From contig JADIXX010000001.1 in NCBI GenBank assembly GCA_016705575.1, positions 1,079,501-1,143,500 of the forward strand: a stretch of DNA of 64,000 nt, given 5' to 3'. The DNA is from Candidatus Aalborgicola defluviihabitans. Lineage in GTDB: Bacteria; Pseudomonadota; Gammaproteobacteria; Burkholderiales; Burkholderiaceae_C. Positions 53,469 to 61,414 of this stretch are shown piece by piece. The position numbers were made by a program, and so were the translations under genes. The notes below the pieces were generated by a model. The model did not search any database and was not told the origin of the DNA. It saw only the letters and a program-made list of their open reading frames with translations. Numbering within the stretch: the first letter of the stretch is position 1; the number at the start of each line of letters is the position of its first letter.

Positions 53469-55863
53469 CGTTCAGACGACTCTATTGTCTTTGGACGCCA
53501 CCTACTCGGTGTCGGTGCGCAACCTGTGCGAGTTTGCTGCGAAAACTGGCGATCTGGATCTGCGCTTCAAACCTACCCCCACAGCCAAGGAGGGACGGGA
53601 AGGCCACCAATTGGTGGCCAGCCGCAGTGCTGAGGGTCATGAAACCGAGGTTTCACTCTGCGCTAGTTATCGGGAACTGAGGATTCGTGGCCGAGCCGAT
53701 GGCTATGACCCGTCATCCAATGTTCTGGAGGAAGTGAAGACTTTCCGAGGTCGGATTGAAGCCATTGCCCCTAACCACAGTGGGTTGCACTGGGCTCAAC
53801 TCAAAGTTTATGGATGGTTGATGTGCCGGGACCGGGAGTTAGAGCGCATTACCTTGGCCCTGGTGTACTTCGATGTCATGGATCAGACTGAGCACCCTAT
53901 TTACGAAGAGTTTGATGCGCAGGAGCTGGAGGCTTTCTACAACACCCTTTGCGACAACTTCCTTGGCTGGGCCCGTACGGAAATGGCGCATCGCAATAGC
54001 CGGGATACAGCACTGAGGGAAACGGAATTCCCGCAGCGTCCCTTTAGACCAGGTCAACGTGACTTGGCCAGCTGTGTCTACCGGGCTGCGTTGCGATCCA
54101 AAACCCTTCTGGTGCAGGCGCCCACCGGTATTGGTAAAACGATCGGCGTCGTGTACCCGGCGCTGCGTGCCATGCCCGAGCGTGGCATTGACAAAATCTT
54201 CTATCTCACGGCCAAGACACCGGGTCGCCAAGTGGCGTTGGAAGCCCTCGAAAGAGTTAAGGGCCATCGACATGACTTCCCGCTGCGGGTGGTCGAATTG
54301 GTGGCTAAGGACAAGTCTTGCGAACATCGGCACTTGGTCTGTCATGGTCAATCCTGTCCGCTGGCCAGTGGCTTTTATGACCGACTACCAGCGGCCAGGA
54401 GATTTGCTGCCCAGACGCTTTGGCTGGATCAAGCCCATCTACGTCAGGTGGCACTGGCGCACAACATCTGTCCATATTATCTGGGTCATGAAATGGTGCG
54501 CTGGGCAGACGTCGTAGTGGGGGACTACAACTACTACTTTGACCGCAGTGCCATCCTCTATGCCCTCATGCTAGAGGGTGGCTGGCGCGTCAGCGTTTTG
54601 GTGGACGAGGCGCACAACCTGTATGCGAGGGCCTGCAGCATGTACAGCGAAACGCTGACTCAAGCTCAAGCCATTGACCTGAGACCGAAAATTCCACCGC
54701 CTTTGCGGGGTGCCCTGGACGGGTTGCTCAGCCAGTGGCAGCTTTTGCTGGAAGGGTCAGAGCGCGATCAAGTTGACGCGCATTGGAAGTTGCTTGCAGA
54801 AGTGCCTGAAAGCTGGTTGCGCTCCATGCAGAACTTCAATGGCGTGGTTGGCGAATACATCAACGAGCGACCCGGTGAAGCGCACGGCGAGTTTTTGAAC
54901 TTATATTTCCAGACGGTGGGGTTTGCAGAACTGGCAGGGGCGTTTGGGGAACATTCCTTGTGTGAGCTGGACCGAGATGCGTTGGCCGGACTATTGCCAA
55001 GCGCCAGCAATGACACACCCATCGTGGCAATTGAACAGAGTTCGCGTCAACTTGCCTTGATGCAGAGCGAGCCATATGACGATGACGTGGCAGGTTCGCT
55101 TACGCTGCGCAATATTGTTCCGGCGCCCTTTATCACCAAAAGGATCACTGCCGCAGATTCCCTGGTGATGTTCTCTGCCACGCTGAATCCTGCGGACTAC
55201 TACATCAACCTGTTGGGATTGCCGCAAGAGACTTGGATCCTGGATATACCTTGCCCGTTTGAACCTGAGCAGCTCAGGGTTATTGTCAAACCCATTTCGA
55301 CGCGCAGGGATGACAGACTGGATTCATTGGACGACCTCGTTGTGGCCATGGCAAACCAATACACAGACCAACCCGGCAACTACTTGGCATTCTTCGGCAG
55401 CTTTGAATACATGGCAATGGCGCAGCGCCGACTGGAGGCGCTTTACCCTCATGTTCGCGTGTGGGTGCAAAACCGCGAAATGTCGGAGTCCAGTCGACAT
55501 GCGTACCTGCAGAAGTTTGAAGTCGAAAGTCAGGGCATTGGATTTGCGGTGCTCGGCGGGGTCTTTGGTGAGGGCGTCGACCTGCCCGGTCGCCGATTGA
55601 TTGGTGCTTTCGTTGCGACACTGGGATTGCCACAATTTGATGCGGTTAACAAGGTGATTTGTGAGCGGATGCAGACACGATTTGGCAGTGGGTACGACTA
55701 CACCTACCTGTTCCCTGGAATCCAGAAAGTCGTCCAAGCGGCGGGTCGGGTGATTCGCACGCAGTCGGACACAGGAACCGTCATGCTGTTGGATGATCGG
55801 TACCAAGAATATAGGTATCGCAAATTGCTGCCGGCATGGTGGCGAATTGGCATTGACTGCTGA
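53461..55863 (+). CDS. Rad3/DinG-type [4Fe-4S] helicase with N-terminal PD-(D/E)xK nuclease domain
   Basis: 800 residues. N-terminal nuclease: RIRGRADGYD, then LEEVKTFRGR (residues ~75-105), and QLKVYGWLM, as in Cas4/RecB-like nucleases. Helicase: Walker A APTGIGKTIG (~220), Fe-S cysteines in KDKSCEHRHLVCHGQSCPLA and NICPYYLGHE, DEAH in VLVDEAHNLYA (~382), motif VFGEGVDLPG, motif VI VQAAGRVIRTQSD. XPD-family enzymes unwind damaged DNA 5'-3'. The fusion and its SOS-linked neighbour suggest cut-and-unwind repair. Confidence 0.85.
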   Translation: MSDVQTTLLSLDATYSVSVRNLCEFAAKTGDLDLRFKPTPTAKEGREGHQLVASRSAEGHETEVSLCASYRELRIRGRADGYDPSSNVLEEVKTFRGRIEAIAPNHSGLHWAQLKVYGWLMCRDRELERITLALVYFDVMDQTEHPIYEEFDAQELEAFYNTLCDNFLGWARTEMAHRNSRDTALRETEFPQRPFRPGQRDLASCVYRAALRSKTLLVQAPTGIGKTIGVVYPALRAMPERGIDKIFYLTAKTPGRQVALEALERVKGHRHDFPLRVVELVAKDKSCEHRHLVCHGQSCPLASGFYDRLPAARRFAAQTLWLDQAHLRQVALAHNICPYYLGHEMVRWADVVVGDYNYYFDRSAILYALMLEGGWRVSVLVDEAHNLYARACSMYSETLTQAQAIDLRPKIPPPLRGALDGLLSQWQLLLEGSERDQVDAHWKLLAEVPESWLRSMQNFNGVVGEYINERPGEAHGEFLNLYFQTVGFAELAGAFGEHSLCELDRDALAGLLPSASNDTPIVAIEQSSRQLALMQSEPYDDDVAGSLTLRNIVPAPFITKRITAADSLVMFSATLNPADYYINLLGLPQETWILDIPCPFEPEQLRVIVKPISTRRDDRLDSLDDLVVAMANQYTDQPGNYLAFFGSFEYMAMAQRRLEALYPHVRVWVQNREMSESSRHAYLQKFEVESQGIGFAVLGGVFGEGVDLPGRRLIGAFVATLGLPQFDAVNKVICERMQTRFGSGYDYTYLFPGIQKVVQAAGRVIRTQSDTGTVMLLDDRYQEYRYRKLLPAWWRIGIDC

Positions 55864-56092
55864 GAATGACCGGTATCAGCATGGTGCGCATTTCAACGGT
55901 TGTGGCCGCCTGTTTTAACGTGATCGTTGACGCTGTCTCAACGCCATCAATTACACGAAGTACCCAAGGCTAAGTTTGACACTAGCTACGTTGAGTGGCT
56001 GCAGTTGAACGTGAAGCGGCCTCATGGTTACCACGGGGATTACAAGGTCATGCCGAAAAACCGTCAGATCAACTGGCTAAGATGCAACTAAA
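55864..56092. other. gene-free stretch with an unassigned remnant
   Basis: Frames are short. One reads AKFDTSYVEWLQLNVKRPHG and continues to a stop at about 56092, but I cannot match it to a family. Probably decayed coding DNA. Confidence 0.4.
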
Positions 56093-56240
56093 TTGAATCT
56101 TGTTCTGTGGAAACCAGTTCTCGCAATTTTCCTAGGTGCCACGTTGGGTGCGTTGCTGCGGTGGCAACTCGGGCTCAAACTCAACAGCTTGTTTCTGTCT
56201 CTGCTACCAGGCACCACTGCGCACAATTCCATACACCGTC
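56093..56240 (+). pseudogene. crcB: crcB (fluoride channel) N-terminal fragment
   Basis: LAIFLGATLGALLRWQLGLK and NSLFLSLLPGTTAHN match the first helix and loop of CrcB; the protein then loses likeness after about 47 residues of the usual ~125. Start codon TTG is poor. The gene lacks three of four helices and cannot work. Confidence 0.65.
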
Positions 56241-56363
56241 AATCGATTCTCGTACTATCGCCGCTTCTGGCGATCCAGAATGGTGTAGAACTTCGATAGG
56301 GTTTGACGGTTTGAGTTTTACGGGTATGACGGAAACATTTCGTCACGCGTGCACAAAAGAAAT

Positions 56364-56391
56364 GGAACTTTTGTCCTCCCCATTCGTTGAC
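56364..56391 (+). promoter_or_regulatory. RpoE-like ECF promoter
   Basis: GGAACTT, a 16-base spacer and TTGAC precede the sigma gene by about 15 bases. The -35 is the classic ECF (RpoE) sequence, so the operon probably activates itself. The -10 is only partly typical. Confidence 0.45.
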
Positions 56392-56404
56392 GATAACGAC
56401 CACT

Positions 56405-56959
56405 ATGAGAGCCCTCCACCACCTGGAAGACGACGAATGCATCGCCCGTGCGCAGCGGGGCGATGGGGCGGCGTTTTCAGAGTTGGTGGCACGCTACCAG
56501 GATCGCATTTACCGCTTTCTGGTGCGGCTCACGCGTTCGCAAGACGATGCGTTGGAGCTGACCCAAGAAACTTTTCTCAGCGCCTACCAGGCACTGGCGC
56601 GCTGGCGACCCGATGCGCGCTTCTCAACCTGGCTGTTCCGTATTGCGCGTAATCAGGCCTTTGACTGGCTGCGGCGCAACAAGCGCGTTGAGTTCGTAGC
56701 ACTGGACGACGAGCAGGATATCGGCATCGCTGACCCTGCACCGACCCCCGAGGGGGCGTTGGCGACCGTGCAACGGCTCCGTGAACTCGATCGGGCGCTT
56801 GCGCGGCTGCCCACTGAACACCGCGAAATCCTGCTGCTGCGGGAAATTGAGGAAATGTCGTACGACGATATCGCTGACGTGCTCGACATCAGCCTGGGCA
56901 CCGTGAAGTCGCGTATTGCCCGTGCCCGTGCCGGGCTGCTGGAAAAAATGCCCCGTTGA
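56405..56959 (+). CDS. ECF-family RNA polymerase sigma factor
   Basis: 184 residues from MRALHHLEDDECIARAQRGD. Region 2 reads AFSELVARYQDRIYRFLVRL to STWLFRIARNQAFDWLRR; region 4 reads LPTEHREILLLREIEEMSYD and DIADVLDISLGTVKSRIARA. Followed by an anti-sigma gene and a periplasmic sensor, the standard envelope or metal stress arrangement. A possible ECF promoter lies just upstream. Confidence 0.92.
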   Translation: MRALHHLEDDECIARAQRGDGAAFSELVARYQDRIYRFLVRLTRSQDDALELTQETFLSAYQALARWRPDARFSTWLFRIARNQAFDWLRRNKRVEFVALDDEQDIGIADPAPTPEGALATVQRLRELDRALARLPTEHREILLLREIEEMSYDDIADVLDISLGTVKSRIARARAGLLEKMPR

Positions 56960-56973
56960 CAGGAGAAAACACT

Positions 56974-57426
56974 ATGACATGCCCCCGACACGATGAGCTC
57001 TCCGCCTATGCTGATCTGGTAATGAAGCCGGGTGAGCGCGCCCGCTTCGACCAGCACCTGCAGGCGTGCCCGATCTGCCAGCTGCAACTCGAAGACCTGC
57101 AGGTACTGCGGCAGGGCCTACGGGCCTTGCCTTCCCCCACTCTGGGTTTCGACCTCGCATCCCGTCTGGAAGACCGCCTGCGGCATCAGGCACAGCGCCG
57201 TCATCGGCCGTGGCCTGCGCTGTGGGGCGGATCAGGCTGGATGTCCACTGGGTTGACCGCCAGCGTGGCGCTGGTCTCGGGTATCTGGCTCGGTGGCCTG
57301 CTGCTGGGTGGTGGCACTGCTGTAGCAGTCCCACGCGCCAACATGGTGCGCGTATTCGACCCGGTTCCACCGGGTGGGCTGTGTGCCGCCGCAGAACTTT
57401 GCCGCCTGTCGAAAGGAATGTCATGA
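56974..57426 (+). CDS. zinc-finger anti-sigma factor
   Basis: 150 residues; AGGAG before the ATG. The N-terminal H-x3-C-x2-C of HLQACPIC (residues ~29-36) with an upstream His is the zinc anti-sigma domain. One membrane helix (SVALVSGIWLGGLLLGG, ~90-115) leads to a short periplasmic tail. It should hold the ECF sigma at the membrane. TGA overlaps the next ATG. Confidence 0.85.
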   Translation: MTCPRHDELSAYADLVMKPGERARFDQHLQACPICQLQLEDLQVLRQGLRALPSPTLGFDLASRLEDRLRHQAQRRHRPWPALWGGSGWMSTGLTASVALVSGIWLGGLLLGGGTAVAVPRANMVRVFDPVPPGGLCAAAELCRLSKGMS

Positions 57427-57896
57427 ACCGCACCACCTGGACCCGATTCCTGCTCGCCGCATCCTTGGCCCTGAACCTGGGAATCGTCGTAGCCATCGCC
57501 ATTCGCCCATCGCCTCCCAGATCGGTAGCCATTGCAGTGCAGCCTCCCCACCTGAATTTGCAAGACTATCTGGAACTGAGCGTCGAACAGCGTACCAAAT
57601 GGCAGCAGCTGGAGCCGGCCTTCCTGCACGAATTGGCCGTCAATTGGCAAGGAATTCGCCAGCACCGCGAGGCCCTTGTGCAGCAGATCTTTGCCACCAC
57701 GCCAAACCGTACGGCAATCGATGCGGAACAGGCCGCGATTGCAGCCTTGCAGGGGGCGCAGCAGCAGCGCGTAATTGCACAATTGCTGGCCGAGCGCAAT
57801 TTGCTGGACGAGCAACAACGCAAGCGCCTGATGGACCTGCTGCTGAGCCGCTACTCCCAAGAAACCACGGAAGAAGAACTGTTGCATCGCGACTAA
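57423..57896 (+). CDS. periplasmic heavy-metal sensor (Spy/CpxP/CnrX-like)
   Basis: 157 residues. N-terminal anchor LLAASLALNLGIVVAIAI, then an all-helical periplasmic part with long amphipathic helices (SVEQRTKWQQLEPAFLHELA, RVIAQLLAERNLLDEQQRKR). Size, topology and place after sigma and anti-sigma genes fit CnrX/ZraP-type metal-resistance sensors. No metal-binding His/Cys cluster is obvious, so the signal is uncertain. Confidence 0.75.
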   Translation: MNRTTWTRFLLAASLALNLGIVVAIAIRPSPPRSVAIAVQPPHLNLQDYLELSVEQRTKWQQLEPAFLHELAVNWQGIRQHREALVQQIFATTPNRTAIDAEQAAIAALQGAQQQRVIAQLLAERNLLDEQQRKRLMDLLLSRYSQETTEEELLHRD

Positions 57897-58019
57897 TTCA
57901 GCTGGCAGGAATGAATGCAAAAAAAAGAAGGAACATTTCGCATCGCGATTCGTTGAAGTCAGTAAGGTCGCCGCGACAAGGCGGCCCCATCGTTGTTCAA
58001 ACCCTACTGGAGTCTCTTC

Positions 58020-58499
58020 ATGAAATCACCCCTCGTCCTACTGCTGGCCATTGTCCTGTCGTTACCTCTGGCTGCGCTGGCCGCCGCCGATGCCCACGAC
58101 CATGGCAAGCCTGCCCCCCACAAGCTCGAACTGAATGCAGGCAAGAAGTGGGGTACCGACGACGCGCTGCGCCAGGCCATGTCGACCATCCAGGCATCGG
58201 TCTCGCAGACGTTGCCCAAGGCTCATTCGGGAAAGGCAACACCGGCCGAATACGATGCATTTGGCAAGGGCATCACGGCGCAGATCACCTACATCGTAGA
58301 GAACTGCAAACTCGAACCCGCGGCCGATGAGCAACTTCACATCATCGTGGCCGACATGATGAGTGGGGTAGAAGCGGCCGAGGGCAAGCAAGGCGAGAAG
58401 AAGCGCGCTGCGGGCGTCGTCAAGGTGGCTCAGGCAGCCAATGCGTATGGCAAGCACTTCGACCACGCCGGCTGGAAGACTATCAAGCTGCCCCACTGA
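58020..58499 (+). CDS. exported protein of unknown function (DnrO-like)
   Basis: 159 residues from MKSPLVLLLAIVLSLPLAAL, cleavage near ALA-A. The mature part begins with a His-rich AHDHGKPAPHK and is otherwise helical. Such proteins are often labelled DnrO-like in this bacterial group without known function. The His-rich start hints at metal binding, in line with the operon upstream. Confidence 0.65.
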   Translation: MKSPLVLLLAIVLSLPLAALAAADAHDHGKPAPHKLELNAGKKWGTDDALRQAMSTIQASVSQTLPKAHSGKATPAEYDAFGKGITAQITYIVENCKLEPAADEQLHIIVADMMSGVEAAEGKQGEKKRAAGVVKVAQAANAYGKHFDHAGWKTIKLPH

Positions 58500-58583
58500 G
58501 TGAAAGACGGCACTTGAAAGAGTGCCGAAATTTGCGTTTTCGGTCAGGTGAAATTTTTGTTTCCCCCAAATGAGGTAACTGTC

Positions 58584-58874
58584 ATGTTCATTGTTATTAT
58601 TAATTTCCCACCGATCCAGCCAGGCAAGGATAGTGAGTTTCGTGAGTGGTTTGTCCAGACCAATGAGGAGTTTGGAAAACATGAAGGGTTTATCAGCCGA
58701 CGGCTTTTGAACCCCATCAAGGGCGGAGACTATGCTGCCATCGTGGAGCATAAGAGCCAGGAAACCTTCATGAAAATGCACGATACGCCCGCGCATGCCC
58801 AAGCCAGCGAGCGTGTCGCACCTCTGTTTGATGGCCGCCGGAGCCCTCAGTTTTACGATGTGATCATTGGCTGA
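58584..58874 (+). CDS. antibiotic biosynthesis monooxygenase (ABM) domain protein
   Basis: 96 residues from MFIVIINFPPIQPGKDSEFR, with NEEFGKHEGFISRRLL and FMKMHDTPAHAQASERVAPL, the dimeric alpha-beta barrel of ABM proteins. Members include quinone-forming monooxygenases and haem-degrading enzymes. Stands alone; substrate unknown. Confidence 0.75.
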   Translation: MFIVIINFPPIQPGKDSEFREWFVQTNEEFGKHEGFISRRLLNPIKGGDYAAIVEHKSQETFMKMHDTPAHAQASERVAPLFDGRRSPQFYDVIIG

Positions 58875-58921
58875 AAACCGCTCTTCATTTCACGAGTGGT
58901 CCACCACGGCGCTGGTGGTCA

Positions 58922-60292
58922 TCACACTCCATTTGCCGCCGGCAGGAGCAGTCGCAGGCGTGCGCCACCCAGGGGCGAGGCCTGAGCCTGTACGCTGCCG
59001 CCGTAGGTCTCAGCCAGCGCGCGCACGATGTCCAAGCCCAAACCAGAGCCGGGGCGCTGCTCGTCAAGCTGCACGCCGCGCTCAAACATGTGCTCGCGCT
59101 CTGCCTCGGGAATGCCTGGGCCGTCGTCATCGACGGTGAAGCACAACTGACCTTCCGACAACTGCACATCGACCACGACACGTTGGCGCGCCGATTTGCC
59201 CGCGTTGTCGATCAGGTTGCCCAGCAGTTCATACAAGTCCTGCTCCTCCCCTCGGAACGCTACGTCCTGCGCCTGGGGCGCGAGTTCAAATGACAGGTCG
59301 CGCGCTGCATGCAGGCGCTGCATGGTGTGCAGCAGTTCCAGCAGCGGCGGCAGCACTGGGGTGCGTAGCCCCGTGGCGCGCACGGCGGCTGCGGCGCGGG
59401 CACGGGCGAGGTGGTAGTCCACTTGGCGGCTTGCGATCGCCACCTGTTCTTGCACGAGCAGCGCCAGCGGGGTGTGCTCTGGCGCAGCGGCATTGGCGAG
59501 GATAGACAGCGGCGTGTGCACTGCATGGGCAAGGTTACCGGCCTGGGTGCGGGCGCGTTGCACCATGTCGGCGTTTTCCTGCAGCACGTGGTTGAACTCG
59601 TTGACCAGTGGCTGCAGCTCTTGCGGAAAGCTACCTTCGAGTTGAGCGGCAGCCCCGCTACGCACGCCAGCAAGGCGCGCGCGCAGAAGTTTGAGCGGCC
59701 GCAGCGCCAATTGCAGTTGCACAGCCACTGCCAAGGCCAAGCCGAGTGCCAGCATGCCAAGTGCCATGAGCAGCATCTGGGTGAAGCGCTGCAGCGGTTC
59801 TGCCAGTAGCGCCTTGTCACCCGCCACTACCAGACGCAGCAATGGCGCGTCATCCTCGGGCAGTTGCAGCGGACGTGCCACGGCCAGCAGTTCGTGGCCC
59901 TGGGCGTCGTGTAGCGGCAAGACGCTGTAGCCGCTGGCAGGATAGGACGCAGGCACTACGGGCAAGCGGAGCACCTGGTCCCACAGCGAGCGTGAGCGCG
60001 CCACACCAGCTTGGGGCGCAGCGCCCAAGCGGTCAATCTGCCAGTACAGGCCCGACAAAGGTTGCGCCAAGCGGGGGTCTGCTGCCATGGAGCCTACGCT
60101 TACGCCGCCTGGTGCAACCCAATCGACTGAAGCACTCAGATGGTCGAGCTGCATCACCAGCTGGGCCTGCAACTGTTGTGTGACATGTTCCTGGAACAAA
60201 GCGCGCAGGCCCCAGCCCACCAGGGCTATGGCCAGTAGCATCCAGGCCAGGGTGCCCGCCAGCAGGCGCAGGCGCAGCGATCCAGCCTTCAC
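58922..60292 (-). CDS. sensor histidine kinase
   Basis: 456 residues, GTG start overlapping the response regulator stop. Two membrane helices (~8-30 and ~170-195) flank a periplasmic sensor domain; HAMP-like region; phosphoacceptor in GNLAHAVHTPLSILANAA; N-box LGNLIDNAGKSARQ; G-boxes VDDDGPGIPEAE and RPGSGLGLDIVRALAE. The H-box lacks the usual Glu after His, as in PhoQ-like kinases. Partner is the regulator just upstream. Confidence 0.9.
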   Translation of the reverse strand: MKAGSLRLRLLAGTLAWMLLAIALVGWGLRALFQEHVTQQLQAQLVMQLDHLSASVDWVAPGGVSVGSMAADPRLAQPLSGLYWQIDRLGAAPQAGVARSRSLWDQVLRLPVVPASYPASGYSVLPLHDAQGHELLAVARPLQLPEDDAPLLRLVVAGDKALLAEPLQRFTQMLLMALGMLALGLALAVAVQLQLALRPLKLLRARLAGVRSGAAAQLEGSFPQELQPLVNEFNHVLQENADMVQRARTQAGNLAHAVHTPLSILANAAAPEHTPLALLVQEQVAIASRQVDYHLARARAAAAVRATGLRTPVLPPLLELLHTMQRLHAARDLSFELAPQAQDVAFRGEEQDLYELLGNLIDNAGKSARQRVVVDVQLSEGQLCFTVDDDGPGIPEAEREHMFERGVQLDEQRPGSGLGLDIVRALAETYGGSVQAQASPLGGARLRLLLPAANGV

Positions 60293-60960
60293 GCCGCGTG
60301 GCCCACGTCGATCAGCCGGTAGCCCAGGCCGCGTACCGTCTCAATGCTGCCCGCTGGTAGCTTCTTGCGTAGGCGGCCGACAAAAACTTCAATGGTATTG
60401 GAGTCGCGATCGCTGTCGTGCGGGTAAATGTGCTCAGACAGTTCGGTGCGCGACAGCACTTCGCCCTTTCGCTGCATGAGCAGCGACAGCAGCTTGAATT
60501 CATGGCTGGTCAGTTGCAGAGGCAAGCCGTCCACCAGTACGCGGGCTTGGCGCGTATCGAGCAGAATCGTCCCGCATTGCCATTGCGCACTGGTGTGTTC
60601 GCCCAGGCGTCGCAGCAGGCCGCGCAGGCGCGCCAGCAGCTCTTCCATGTGAAAGGGTTTGGCCAGGTAGTCATCAGCGCCGGCATCCATACCCGCCACT
60701 TTCTCATGCCAAGCGCTGCGAGCCGTGAGGATGAGCACCGGCATGGTACGTCCCGCTGCACGCCAGCGGCGCAACACAGACAGTCCATCGAGAGTGGGCA
60801 GGCCCAGATCCAGCACCACGGCGTCGAAGTCTTCTACCTCGCCCAGGTAGTGGGCGGTGGCGCCGTCGCTGGCGCTTTCCACCGTGTGCCCTGCCCCGGC
60901 GACGGCGCTCACCAATTGCGCGCACAGCGTAGGTTCATCTTCAACGACCAGAATGCGCAT
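60289..60960 (-). CDS. OmpR-family response regulator
   Basis: 223 residues from MRILVVEDEPTLCAQLVSAV. Phosphorylation Asp in VVLDLGLPTLDGL (~residue 51), Lys in DDYLAKPFHMEELL, C-terminal winged helix with GEVLSRTELSEHIY and FVGRLRKKLP. It overlaps the PepSY gene by 20 bases and the kinase gene by four. Confidence 0.93.
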   Translation of the reverse strand: MRILVVEDEPTLCAQLVSAVAGAGHTVESASDGATAHYLGEVEDFDAVVLDLGLPTLDGLSVLRRWRAAGRTMPVLILTARSAWHEKVAGMDAGADDYLAKPFHMEELLARLRGLLRRLGEHTSAQWQCGTILLDTRQARVLVDGLPLQLTSHEFKLLSLLMQRKGEVLSRTELSEHIYPHDSDRDSNTIEVFVGRLRKKLPAGSIETVRGLGYRLIDVGHAA

Positions 60961-61306
60961 CCTTGTCCTTTTCGTGTTCCTTGCGCTTGATGTCCAACAC
61001 CCGGCCATCCACCGCATCGACCTTGAGCTTGACCATACGGCCATCGCTTTGCAACAAACGAATTTTATAGAGGAAGCGACCGTCGTCCTGCTCAAACTCC
61101 ACCTTGAGGGCTTGGCCTTGGTATTCCCGTTCAATTTTGTCCAGCACAGTGCGCAGGGGCAGCACCCGGCCTTGTTCCAGCGCCTGACGCGCCAGCTCAT
61201 GGGAGACATCGTCACTAGCGCGCAGCATCGGGCTCGCGCAGAGCAGACACAGTGCCACGCAAGACAGTATCAGACGGCGTAAGGGGAGTGCAGTGCAGGA
61301 AGTCAT
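60941..61306 (-). CDS. PepSY-domain exported protein
   Basis: 121 residues. Signal peptide LILSCVALCLLCASPMLRA, then one PepSY domain (LEQGRVLPLRTVLDKIEREY, VDAVDGRVLDIKRKE). First gene of the two-component operon; PepSY proteins beside OmpR-type systems are thought to tune sensing in the periplasm. Confidence 0.82.
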   Translation of the reverse strand: MTSCTALPLRRLILSCVALCLLCASPMLRASDDVSHELARQALEQGRVLPLRTVLDKIEREYQGQALKVEFEQDDGRFLYKIRLLQSDGRMVKLKVDAVDGRVLDIKRKEHEKDKDAHSGR

Positions 61307-61330
61307 AGGCCGGATTTGTACCGTGACGGC

Positions 61331-61348
61331 GATGAACAGAAGATGAAC
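61331..61348. promoter_or_regulatory. direct repeat GATGAAC (11-bp period), candidate response-regulator site
   Basis: GATGAAC at 61331-61337 and 61342-61348, one helical turn apart, in the leader between the PepSY-regulator-kinase operon and the reductase operon. OmpR-family dimers bind such tandem repeats. Confidence 0.5.
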
Positions 61349-61414
61349 GCGTCTTTCAGCATTCGTTCAAGGTGGATTATCCAAAATGCTCTTCAACGAA
61401 ACAGAAAGGACCTT

